DNA of 64,000 nucleotides from Ancylostoma caninum. Taxonomy: Eukaryota > Nematoda > Chromadorea > Rhabditida > Ancylostomatidae. This document shows positions 1 to 12,900 of this stretch, one piece after another. Every line of letters starts with the position of its first letter. The stretch's first letter is position 1. The stretch lies in assembly GCA_037903475.1 (NCBI GenBank), contig JBAJFG010000451.1, positions 620,001-684,000 of the forward strand. Reading direction: 5' to 3'. The notes under the pieces were generated by a model that was not told the DNA's origin, made no database searches, and worked only from the letters and a program-made list of their open reading frames with translations. The position numbers and the translations under genes were made by a program.

Positions 1-822
1 TATCTTGGGAAAGCTGATGCTTTCGGCTGTGCAACTGGCGTAGAATTACTGAGACTATCGTCTAGATTCCAAAACATTCGAAATCTCGGACATGAAAATC
101 TATTATTTATTTATCTGCGAGATAAATCGTAGAGGATAAAAAAGAACAAACAGGAAAAAAACAAAAACAGATAGAAAAAAGAAAAACTCCCACTGAACAA
201 GAGAGTAACCAGTAATCAGAAATGTGAAGGTGGGGAGTTAGGTTCAGGAAAAAGTAGTATTCGCAACTTTGGCTAAAGTTCGAAAATTGGGTGCTGCCTT
301 TAAGTGTCTTCTTTTCTATCACTATCTATTCGTCTTTCTGTCAGTATGTTTTTCTGTATTTTTTTTCTGTTTACCTATCTATGTCTCTCCATCTACCTAC
401 AGTCTGTTAGCTCACAAAGGACGCCTGATCCGACTTTGGCCGCAATTACTTACGAACTCATCTTTGTGTTGGCACTGATCGAGTTTTTACTCTTTTTTAT
501 ATGTTTTCGGTGTGATTCGTTCCATTTTGATTTCCATTTTGAGTTTCCCTACTGCAATTTGCTAAAATATCATTCCACACGTGTCCTGCGACGTCCTCTG
601 TGAGCTAATGGACCATACATCCCTGTCTGTCTGTATGTGTTTTGTTTTTGTCTTTTTGTCTGTTTGTTTGTCTGTACGGCACTCTCCTCATTTCTCTCTC
701 AGCTTTTGCCAGTGACGGTGCTTGTACATTGTGACTTCTCTCACTACGATTTGAATTTTTTTCTTTTTATAAAGTCAAACATCCTTTCTATGGTAATAGC
801 CATAGAAAAATACCTCGTTCAG

Positions 823-945
823 ACTGACTACTCTCGTGGTGTCCTTCTGAGCACCAAGTCGAACTCTGTCCCTGATAACCAGCTCGTAGTTTTCGTGAAC
901 GGAAGTGCTCTCGGAGTGCTGCTAAGGCACAATTACGGAGAACAT
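823..945 (+). CDS. nrx-1: nrx-1 exon, LNS4 N-terminal part
   Basis: The acceptor is CTCGTTCAG ending at 822 and the donor is GTGGGT at 946. The 41 codons are in phase 0 at both ends. The peptide begins TDYSRGVLLSTKSNSV, matching the LNS strand with the form 'GLLLATSS' in LNS4. Upstream exons carrying the start of LNS4 and EGF2 were not identified in bases 1-822. Confidence 0.8.
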
Positions 946-3900
946 GTGGGTGATATCTCACCGTTGGAGGGTAACTCATCAGCCATATGTCATTCTTGCA
1001 GATTTTTCGCTGGGGAAAGGGGATCTCGGATAATCGCTGGCATTTCCTGCGGTTGAAACGACGAGGAGAAAAAGTTCTGCTATATCTCGACGGGAAATGG
1101 CAGCAAAACAGTACGGATTTTTGCCCTAATTTTTATTATTACCTCATTTCCGTCAAGTTTACATGGTTGTGCAATTACAGACTACCTTCCCTCCTCGATT
1201 CCTCTGAAAATCGACGAGATTTCTAGTGGTGTTGGTTTTCGACGGGGTAACAGTAGCGTGACGGAGCCGTTTCATGGTTCGGTCTCGCGCATGGTCAATA
1301 ATTTTAATTTCTTCATTTCTCTTGGTTACTGCGCAAGATGGTTCTTTGAATTTGGATTTTTTCAGATGTTCAACGGAATCGATCTGCTGGAGCGTCTGAA
1401 AAAGGAGGGGAGGATGAGCAAGGAGGGTAAAGGGCAGCGAAATATGTGAGTTGCAGCCTCAGCAATAATATCTATTAGTCCGCCACCATTGACAACGCAG
1501 GCTTCTTTGCCAGAATTTTCTATTTCCCAAGTAGTTCTTAGTAGAAACAGTTTCCCACAAAGAGTAATCGCATCAGCGCAGCTGCGAGCCGCTATGATGC
1601 GGCCCTTTGCCAATATCCGGAGACGGGAGTTGAGTGCTAACTAGCGAAAATATTTTACCTTTTCAGCTGCGAAAGCGAAATGAAAATCCTATTTCAAGTA
1701 GTGGAATTCATGGTTCCGAGAGGGATAAAACCTCTATTGTTTAATTTGGGCGAATTCCTGCGATAATGGTACAGATATTGTGTCCGAATGATGTGCCATC
1801 ATGAGCAAAAGCGGGGCGGGGTCACTGTTCTATGACTGGATTATTTACACCTGTTCTGCCATTGATTTTTGCCTCACTTCCCGTCTGCGCGTACCTTACA
1901 TGTTGACGAATCTGAACGCACTCCGTGTAAGAGTTAACCCAAGGGGCGGGACGGGATATTTGAACCAACCAATCATCCAGCAGGAGCCCCACCCACTATT
2001 CCTTCATAATGCATCGCCTCCTTGCTTCAACTAAAAGTTTCAGTGCATATTATTATGATTACCAAGATACCACTAAAATGATAAAATACTTTTGCTTTAT
2101 TGAATCGAGCCATTGATTAAAAAAACGATTGTGAAAAAAATCCAAACTTAGACTAAAAAACTGATCCCCTTAGGAATAGCGAGAACTTATACCGTGGACA
2201 TTTATAATGACATCACGTACGATCGCTCAGAGATCTTCAAAAGCTGTGAAAATTCCAGCAGAGTCGCGTCGCAGCCACACGCAGCAGAACTGATGCTCTT
2301 ACCCACAAAACAATAATCCTATTAGCAGTTTTATATAGATATGTTCTCCGAATTACGCGTTATTTTTTGAAATTGTTCTTCTTTAAAAAACATTCACCTC
2401 CGGGTCAGGATTGGTCCTGGAAATGGAGAGTGGGAATGGCCTGTTAGAAAATTTTGAATTTTTGTGGATATAGTTGCTCGCCTCGAGAAAAAAAAAACTA
2501 GAAATTTTCAGGTTTAAAATTTCTTCAAAAACGAAATCTTCATTTCTTTGAGGTCCCTCTGGAGCATAATTAGTGGCCATACTCCCAAATTTAGGGAATT
2601 TTCCCGTTCTTTTGGTCATCACTCTTAAAATCGGCGTAATTCGAGAGAGGACAATTTAATATGGAACTTTCAGCAGGCCCAAGCAATCTTCAGTGTCCTT
2701 CACGAACACAACTGGTTATGCAGTGTTGTCACATAGAATAGTGAGTGTTTAATCCAGAAATCCAGGAGCAAGCAACAGCAACATTTCCTTTTCAGGCCTC
2801 TTCACTTACGGGTCCACTGCGAGTGTCTTTCAAATTTCAAACTCTCATCAGAAATGCCTTACTATTTGCCTCGTATTCTGCCGAAAAGAACACCTCGCTT
2901 GTATTTGAATTAGCTAAAGCTAGGTAAGATCACTGCAGATCCTCGAATGACTTCGAAGACTGAATAAGGAGTCCCTTTTCCAGGATAAGAATCACTTACA
3001 AATCTGGAGGTGGACAGCTGCTGATCGAGTCTCCGCTGCTGCCCAGTCACCAACATCTGAGCGACATGCGATGGCACACACTACTCTTCTATAAGGTATG
3101 AACAGCTTCAGCTGAAAATGATTTTGAAGAGGAATAAGAAAAAAATAGCGACTAAAGCTATGCGATAAGTACAGTCTGTACTAGATGCGTACGTCCGATG
3201 TGCATGCGTCTACGTATATGATGAAGGATAGGCCAAGTCACAGCTCTGTCTTACGCAGCATAGACGCTCGTGTGTATGTATGATGCACGAATTAGTATGA
3301 ATTTTCTTAAAATTATCAAAAAATAGGACAAGACTTGAAGTTTTACCGTCTAGCGCGGAAATTGCAATTTGATTTGCTTGTGATTTTGTTATATTTATTA
3401 TATTTTATTTATTTGTGCATGCTTTCTCTTACTATGATTTGTCAGTCAGCGTGGTATTCCCAAGTACAAATCAATAGATAAACAAATAAATAAATAAATA
3501 CAAATGAATAAATGAATAAAATTTGATGCATCAACACTCAACAGCCAACCTTTCCTGAGACAAAAAAAATTCCGCATTTAAATCAACATTTATTCTTATT
3601 CATCCACATTAATCATTCCTTATGCCAGTGAAAGGAGAACGTACGTATCCAAATATAATAATATTATATTTTACCACACGAACATTCAGGTTACCTTCAA
3701 GGAATAAATAAATAGACATTGATGCTGTTGTCGCAATGAAATAGTTATGCATAACTAAGTGGACACAGTAAAGTGGTTTAATTCGTTTTATTTTTGATAG
3801 GAAATTGCTGGAACGCATAGTCAAGTGTGATAGACGAGAGTGCAGGCAGTAAAGAGAGGGCGTGACCTTTACCTTTACCTGTGACCTGATTGGTTAATTG

Positions 3901-6900
3901 CTGGAGGGAGCGTCCCTCTTCGGTATGTAGATTGCTAAAATTATCTATCTTTGGTAACTTTAGTGTTCGCTAGGGGATTGAATTGTTGTGTTTCTAAGCC
4001 GGTTGCCGCAGTTCGATAAATCTGTGGGTCCATCTGTCAGTGAATCATGTGCAATTCATTTCCCTGCATCGTCAAGTGTGCATGGGATAGACGAGAGTGC
4101 AGGTAGTAAAGAGGGCGTGGGGGGGGGGCTTTTCCTATGACCTGATTAGTAAATTGCTTAAAGCAAGTAGAACTGAAGCTTATGTTGGAGGGCGCAGACA
4201 GGGGCAGGAGTAGTTTATGAACCACACAATGACAGCGCTTACTTCCTAATTTTCCCCTCTTTTTTCCTTCCCCCTCTGTTTTTTTTTTGTATAAAATGTT
4301 CAGGTTTTCATCTCACAGTGATCACAAAAACTTCTGAAAATATTCCACTATCACGAGATCGCTTCACACGTAATTACACAAAATGATTATGATCCTAACT
4401 TTCCAGGAGGAACGCAGTGCGCTGCACATGCTTCTCGTGGATAACACGACCGTTGTCGCCGATAGCGACCTAGTACCAGAGCTGAATGGTGTCGTTACCA
4501 TAGGTGAATTCTCTGTTTTTCATAGTGGTTGGCATAAGAGTAAAAGTGCTGTTGTAACATCCACTTCCAGGGGGTGCACCTCCGTCGGCTCCATTCGTTC
4601 GGAGTGGTTTTCGCGGTTGTCTTGCTGGTTTTCGAGTAAACGACCAAGCAATTGACATCTACGAGGATTCTGACGTGAAAAAGGATGTCGTCAGGGGTTG
4701 TGCAGGTCCGTTGGCTATAACTTTCACCTAACGGACCCAGGAAATTCTTTTTTTAAAGGTCCACTCGCTCGTTGCTCTCCCGGCGCATGCTCGAATCGTG
4801 GCAGATGCATACAGCAGTGGAATTCCATACGATGCGACTGTACCCTTACTGCACATTCTGGAGACAGGTGCCAGGACGGTGAGTCTGAGTCCACCCCATG
4901 GATCGTCGCGAATTTCTAGAGCACGCTCCGCCGTTCATGAACATACCTAGCCCTGTCTTTCAAATTTATAATTATCCTGAAACTTTAAAAATTATCCTGG
5001 AAACCTCGCTACTCACTTTTTTCCGGATTTCGGACGAGTTTTCCTCGAGCACACAGTTTCAGCTGCGACCACGGCCTCGTTCTCCGCGCCGTCCACGATA
5101 TTCTTCGAATATCCAATGGGCGAACGACCGTCGACTTCTCGTGACTACATGCTCTTCGCGTTCCGAACTTCACGCCCATCTGGAGTGCTGTTATCGATCG
5201 ATTGCGCGGTGGATCAGGATTACTTCACCGTCTATTTGGTAAGCATTACTGTGGTCCTGAGAGAAATGGGTCCCGGAATTTTTGCCGAATTCGTCCATAA
5301 ACCCCAAGGATTCCTAATTGGCTTAGGGAAATGTCAACTTCCGTGCCCTACCATGCCTAATAACAAATGCATGAGTAGGCTATAGAGTATTACTGTAATT
5401 TTTCAAACTCCTAGATTTCTCTGTTCTCACGCATTTCTCAGGTCCCAGGAACACTGCTTTATTTTCCCACTCTCTAGAAAATTCAATGAAATAAGGTGGA
5501 TGCCATTTTAGGAAGAAGGCTTCCTACAAGTGAAGTACAATCTCGGAAGCAGAGAACATCACTTCGGCCATTTTGCCCACAAAGTGAACGATAACAAGAA
5601 GCATACAATCAGGTAGTTGTGGTCTTTGACTTCCTCCCTCTCCCACCTTTCCCATCTATCGATAATTTTTTTCAAGGATTCACCGGAATGAGTCGAACGT
5701 GACACTTCAAATTGATGGACGGCCACCGATTCGGTACAGACCTAAAGGTATGCATTATTCGATTCTGGCGTTGACTCACGCTACTCTAGAAGTGGGAAAA
5801 ACCATAATTGGCGCGGGATTTGCAACAAATTTTCGTGGTATGCACGTCATGCAGTTTTCATGCAAAATTCATGCAGTCTGAGTCAATTCTAGGATCATCC
5901 TCGGTTTAGGTTGCATGAAAATTGCAAGAGTAAGGCATCACGTATCTTCATCCGTGGTGTTTCCATTTCCTGAATAGGTGCAGTATTTGAAAACAGTTTT
6001 CCCAAAATTCATCCCTTTGAGACCATCTGCATTTCAACATTCACAATGACAAATTTTTACACATTCACCCCTCTAACCGTCGTTCAAGCCGATTTTCTTC
6101 TAATCATCTGCCTTCCTGAGAACGTAGCACTTCAAAAAACAGCAATTGTAAGGTGAAATTATATCAAGATTTGGGACTAATTGGTGTTATTGTTGTATAT
6201 AGTCCCGCAGAAAAAAGAAAAAGTCCATGCTAAAAAAAAGCAAAAATAAATAATACCTCATCTTAAAGTCAGTTAAGCTTGCACTAATTTTGCAAGAGAT
6301 TTGCATGACGTCAGAACGATGAAACCTTGTTGCATGTTTCTTGTCAACTACTCCAAAAATAAAAAAAAATCCATTGCTAAATGAGAGCTTGTTGGCAGAG
6401 CGATTTTACAGTTTCACTCGAAAATGCAAGTGATGCTAGTTGCGTGCGTTTGACACGCGTGCGTCTATATCATAGGCCTAGTTGCAGCTTTTACGCAACT
6501 CGGACGCATTTTGGACGCACGCGTTTGCAGCCTCGCGGCATTTTCCACCAGACTGCACAAGTCGCATTGACTAGTCTCCATCGAAAATCCTTCCCAGATG
6601 AATGCGTGCGTCTAACGCACGGCAAACACACGCATATATCATAAATTACGCTACAGACGTCCATGTTCGTTCCAGGTTCCGACGAGTTGGTGACACTGAA
6701 CATGCAATGGAGGGTGTCCCTCGGAGCTGCGTTGAACTCACGGCACATAGACAACGGGCCCAGACGGTAAGGATCCACTTAACGAGTTTATTCATTCTTA
6801 TGGGAATAGTAGACATGCCAATAATAAATTATGCACACGACGATGATGAGAATCGCTAGATGATTACTGAAAATGTTGTCACGTCTGAGGATGCTTCTCC

Positions 6901-9900
6901 CCCTTCCCTCAGCTGAAACAATATGCGAAGTTACCCTTGTTGGAATAATCGCTCGCAATTTTATTATTGGAAAGAGTACATTTATTTGCTTCCTTGGAAA
7001 AATTTTAGTTCCCATGGGAACACAGGATTTCTTTGCAAGGTATTCGTAGAAAATTGTAGAAGGAAATGTAGCACTGATCAATTTTCTATGCGAATTTAGT
7101 TTGTAACCTGAGTGTGACTGTGGGTTTTTCGATCACCTTGTGAAAATTTTGTAGTCCGTACTTTTGTACTCTGAGGAAAGTTATGGTGTTATATGCACTC
7201 ACGCACTTCCCAGCAAGAGGCTCCTGGAAAGATCATAAGAATTCTGAAGTTATGGATCTTTTGAGCTCGTTGTCCTCTTTTTTTTCGGGAAAGATGAGCT
7301 GGAATCCCCATTTTGGAAAGCTATTTTGATTTCCGATTTGCTCACCTGGCTTTCTTTCACGGAGTAGTTCTACCGCTGAATTTTTTCCAGTAATTGAAAC
7401 CGTAGAAAATTTTCCATTTGACCCTACTTTTTTAACAGAGGTCGCCGACGAAAATCTGTCAAACTCATCGACCCGTTCGATGGTGAAATCTCCGGTGTCA
7501 ACTACAATGGACTGATGATTCTGGATCTACACGCTCAAGGTCTGTTTAGGCTTTTATAAGGGATCTGATTGCGTCACATTTCAGGGAGGGTTAGCTGGAG
7601 AAATATGAATATGGATTTTTCAAAATAGTGGAGGTTCAGAAGCGATAATTCATCTCCCTTTCCGAGGAACGAGGAAAGTTGAAAAAAGCTTTCTGATTGG
7701 ACAGGGGTACACCGCTTAACAGTGCCTGAAAATGTCCTGAGCAGAGCGCTATGGTAACTCAGAGGCTCCTGGAATATTCTGAATGGTCCTGAAGCTCTGT
7801 TAACGTAATTCAGCCAGGAGCTTTCAATCCACAATTTTTACTGCTTCCGCGAAAACTTGGGTCACCGAAGCTCATACTCCATCCTTGCAATTGGAGCAAA
7901 GAGCTGGAACGGTAATGAGAGGCGCTGGTTAATAAGCTTCGTCAATCTGTGTTGTTTTTCTTTCACACAACTTCCTTAATAGCGATGAAATTAAAGCTAA
8001 TGAAAGGTTGGGCCCAAATACGTAAATGATATTAGAATAAGTTTTTTTTCGTTCCCAAGTAATCCTGCTTGTTCGTTACGTTCTGACAGCATGTTCTGTG
8101 CGGAGCGTTAATTTCATTGCGCCCATTCTTTCGTTTTAACACATTGATTTTCCATAGTTGCAGTAGAAACGGAAACAAAGAGGTATCTAGTTTTCAACAA
8201 ATGATCTACTTTTGAGTTGTCAGTGAGTTGTTTGGTAATTTTTAGATTTTTGTATAGTATACCATTTTCTGGGATTCTCTCTTACCAGGATTTGCTTCTA
8301 ATGGTGGTTTTAGGAGAACTTTATAACTGGTAATCTGGGCCCTTATTGGGAATGCTTTGAATAGTGCAAAATTTTTCGTCTGCATTGTATCTGATCCTGG
8401 GAGCAGGAGAACAGGATTTTTTCGATTCTTCTCTTGACCTAATCCTGGTTCTGCTTCCAGTTCACTGTTGTCCTGTTCATTCACTGCGAGACATCATAGC
8501 TATAGTGTATCCCTCCTGGAAACAAAGTTGTAAAGATATTAGAGAAACAGAGAACGCGAGAAAGTGTGCTGCATCCAGAGAGACAGACGAGAAGCGCAGG
8601 CCATGAACACGAATACTTCACTATCGTCGTTTCTGGAAGAGTCTACATTTTCGAAAGTTTAGTTATTCAATATCATCCTCACAACATTACTCCATCTTGC
8701 AAAATTTGGACCAGGACGAACGCGTAATGTTTCGAGTAGAAACCCTAGCAGTAACGATTGCCTGTTGCTGCTATCCTTCCCTTGATTGCTGCCGTCCCTC
8801 AACAATTGCTGCCAAAGGGCCGAAAGCTTGAGCAGCAATCGAGGGGAGGATGGCAGGAACCGGCTACCGTTGCTGCTAGGGTTTCTACTTGAACTATTAA
8901 CGCCGTTCGGGCTGCGTTCGTGCTGACAGTTATCTGAGAACGTAAATAAAGGTATAAATATAGAAGGAACTAGTAAATGAAGTTAATCAGGAGTCTAGAT
9001 GAAGGGCAGTACGTGGAAACAGTGTGTTAAGTGCTTGCAGAGCTATTTACCCAGCACTGGCCTGAAATTCTGGTGATCAATTGGATTAGGTCGATTTCTA
9101 CCAAACTTGGCTTGTCCTGGGTTGACTCCTATCTGAGGAAAAGTGAACCCCGCCAATGGTTTCATATTTGTCCTGTCAGCTCTAGAGATTTTTATATCGC
9201 GGAGATTTTCTATTGTAATGAAGGGTTTCGCGAGCAAAAGTGTTATTCGCTTTCATGGAAATTGTCCAAGCGTTTTCTCGACAGTCGAGGGAAACCAAAA
9301 ACAAGCGGATTTTTCTCGAATAATTACCAGGCTCAGAAAGCAACGCCATTAACGAAGCAGGCACAAACGATTCGAATCAGCAGCAAATCGCGAGCAGTTC
9401 GCTAAATGATGGGTTTCGGCCGTAATTGCACCCTTGAACGGGGGCGGCCATTAGACCCTTAGTGCCTAGTCTCGCTCGAGCTCCGGCGCCATAATTTGTT
9501 GTCCACAAATCGTTTCTAAGGATATTACGAGCACTGGAGCGCTTACTATCTGAACATTCCTCCATGTTAGTCATTACTTTTATACCTTTTACCCAAGGAT
9601 TCGTGTACCTTCACCATTACCATAATTCTCTGGATTCAAACGGCTCTAATTACCCGTCGATTCTCGAGTGCAACTCGTCCACGTTGCTATGAACACGTGT
9701 CCCATGACATTCATCCTTTTCTCCCATAAGGCTGGTAGTGCCTGCTGGCGATGTTCCACTTCTGGATTGTGGTGCCTGACGCGCCGCAGAAATTTTGAAC
9801 GATGCAATACTCTAAAATGACAAATGTGCTATTAAATGCCAGCCATTGCTGTCGTAAAGGACATGGTTCCGCATGGTGCTTGGTGTCACCGCGGCTGAGA

Positions 9901-12900
9901 ACCTCAAAGATCTCGTTTTTTGGCTTAGTGTTCACGGCACCGTTGCTTTTTTCCAGAAGATTCTGTATTTAAGTAATCCAGAAAATTCATCATGGGAAAA
10001 TGCTAGAGCTACTACTATTGCATGGTGGTTGTAATGGATTTTTAAATATTACTGCAGAAAATATTGCCGTCTCCATTGTGGAAGGAACAAGTGCAAGCAC
10101 TAACCTTTTTTTGGTGCCTTTGGTGGACTATTCCACTTTTTTCTGGGGAAATTTCTGGGAACTTGGGCAATCCTCAGCAAATACAGTTTGTTTTAATTTT
10201 ATTCCCGAGTTTTGCAAGAAAATTTGGCCATAAAATCTTTCTCACGGCTGGAATGATTGCCTGCAACGAAATTGTATGTCTTGGATGGCGACAATTGTGA
10301 GGTTGCAATAAAAAGTGCCATCTGTTCCCGCAGAGAAACCCCGATCTTTCCTGTTCCTGCAAATTCTGCTCTTTGGACAGGGTTTTCCAGCCTAAATTCA
10401 TGTTATTTCCTCCAAGCGATATGATATTCTCAATGAGTCTTATAGCAAGGCTGGAATGACATTACCAGAGGTAACCGAGATTACCACAGGTAACTGTGTT
10501 GAAGTCTCCAAATTACGGGGGTAGATTTTGGGTGTTAACATGTTTACCCTGGGTAGTTTCAATGATGCATGCCAGCCCAGCATGCCTCACGCGCAATAAT
10601 GTTCGAATTTGCCCAATCTCCATCATAAGCTATGTATCAAAATCTTTGGTAGTGAACCAATTTAAATTCTGAAACAACCAGTGCTGGACGCAGAAAGTGG
10701 GCGGGAGGGGGGAGGGGCGTGGGAAAATAGGAGTCTTCGCCGTTTTGGGGACCCAAAATACCGAACAAAAAACAAAATTAATAAAAATACCAATTATAAT
10801 AATAAATAATTAATGTAAATTATATTAGAAATAATATTAGAAATAAACAAGTAAAAAGAAACTAATACAAGATTTTTATATGGATTGTAAAGTAATTTCG
10901 AAAATTTGCCGACCCATTCTCGGGAGGGGGGGGGGGCGTAACCAATCAAAAACTCTCTAGCTTTTGTGGCGAGGTTTCTGGGAGAGTAGTTTACTACCCA
11001 CCATACTAAAGTAGACGAGTTCACCTTGTAAGAGTACAGTATGGGAATAGATTGTCGAATTGACCCGTCTCATTCAATGATAACAAGAGAGGGTAAGAAC
11101 TTATCAGTACTTGACAACCTTCACCCTTTAACTCCATCTCTCCCGGTTCGGAGCTACTAATGTCGCAGTTGCGGGGGAGGATAGGATATTTTAACAAGTT
11201 GCTTCAACTTTTTGGTATCGTTCCGCTTACTAGCAAAATCTGCGTAGTTTTTGTATTTGTCAATGGTAAAATTGTACAATTTCTCGTTTGATAACGGATG
11301 GCTGGGTGGGCCGAGGAATTTGCTCTCCTAGGTGGAAATATCCTGACGACATTGTCGTCAAAAAGTAAATGAGCTCATGATGAAGTCTATGCGATGCACT
11401 GGTAATGAGAAAAGGAAGGAAATATCAATTGGATTGAATTTTTTGTCGCTGCTGCTGTCAGAGCTCTCTGTGCGGATCAAGCATGATATGTTTAGCGAGA
11501 AAGGCACTTGAAATTTTTGGAAAATTCCTGGAAGCCTGTGGAAAAACGTCCTTGCAGGAGCTTTGTGCAATAATTTCTATCCTAGTGACTCCCCTCCACA
11601 CACCTTACACACACCTTACACACACTGGTTATTTTATACCGGCGGTTCACTCCTGAATTCTTGAGGAACTCAGGGTAAATTGTGCATTTCCTGGATCTCC
11701 ACTGGTAAATGGGTGAATTCCCGTAGGAAAACGTATAAGTCATGCTTTTTCGAGACCACCTGTTGACTTCGCTTGATTTCCCAGTAAATCTCACTTGCTT
11801 TCGTGCCAGATATCCTACACTTCCTCCAGGAATTTAGGACGAATTCCCATGAATTTAAGAGGAAACAGCTGGCATAAAATGACCGAAGCAGGGACATTTC
11901 AAGCCCTCGTCACCGCGAAAACGTTGGCGGACCACCCTCTGGCTAAGCCGTCTCGACTCGCGCGGCGTTCGCCTTGTAATCCAGTCACAGAGAATTTCCG
12001 AAAGTGGCGTGTGTGTTTTGAGTCAACGTTCGAGGTTCGATGCGGCATCGGCGTCGGCGCTGAGCGGTCTCTTTCTCTGGCAATTTGCCGAGAGTAATTC
12101 TTCCCCCCTGCGCCCCGCCCGCCCACCCCCCGCCGCTCACCGCCGCCCGCAGCAATGAACCCAATCAAGCGGATGTTAGGCTTTTCGCAAACCAATACCT
12201 CGCGCGTTACGCACTTCGCCATCGCTGGCTGGCCAGTAATGCGATTCTTTGTCATTTGTTTGCTGCTCTCATCGAATTGGATGTTGCATTGACGGAAGTG
12301 GTGGTAACGGCGTCGCAGTTGTGGATTTTCGAAGGGTCTCTTTTGATCTTTGCATAGTTTGTTTAGGTACACAATTATAGTACATTCTTAAGTACGCTAA
12401 AGAGAAAGGATATCTGATATTCTGATTTTTGGCTGGTCTATGAATTACTAGCAACGATAATATTTATCTCCACTAGACTTTGGACCCGATGATTCGATTT
12501 TGTCGACTTCGAATTTGTCGAATGGCTCGATTTTTTCTCGGGATTTATTATACCCCGACTGCCTCGAATATTTATTACCTTCACACATATATGTATCTAG
12601 AGTTTGATTCATTCGAATATTCTCCACTAAAAACTTGATTCAAGGCCGTAGTGTGCGATGTATTGTAGCTATGTTTTGTTTACTCTGGTAATTTCTACCA
12701 TGTTTCGAGCTAAATTCTGTATGGTGTGCAAAAATGCCTGCAAATGGACTTGAAGAGGATTCACTAGTCGGTCATGAAGAAATCACTGAATATTCTTGAA
12801 AGCTGCGAGGAATTCGAGAGAAATCCTACAGACATTCTGAGAGCGCAACATTTACTCAGATATTCGATATTTACCTGGTAATCAGCAGATTTTCTCGAAT

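Noticed and set aside
1..129. Open frame at the window start (YLGKADAFGCATG...) as an upstream nrx-1 exon
   Set aside because: It does not align convincingly with LNS3, EGF2 or early LNS4 and has no consensus donor in a suitable place.
11899..12372. 157-codon open frame on the minus strand
   Set aside because: It lies over a GC-rich island with low-complexity Gly/Arg runs, no domain and no splice context.
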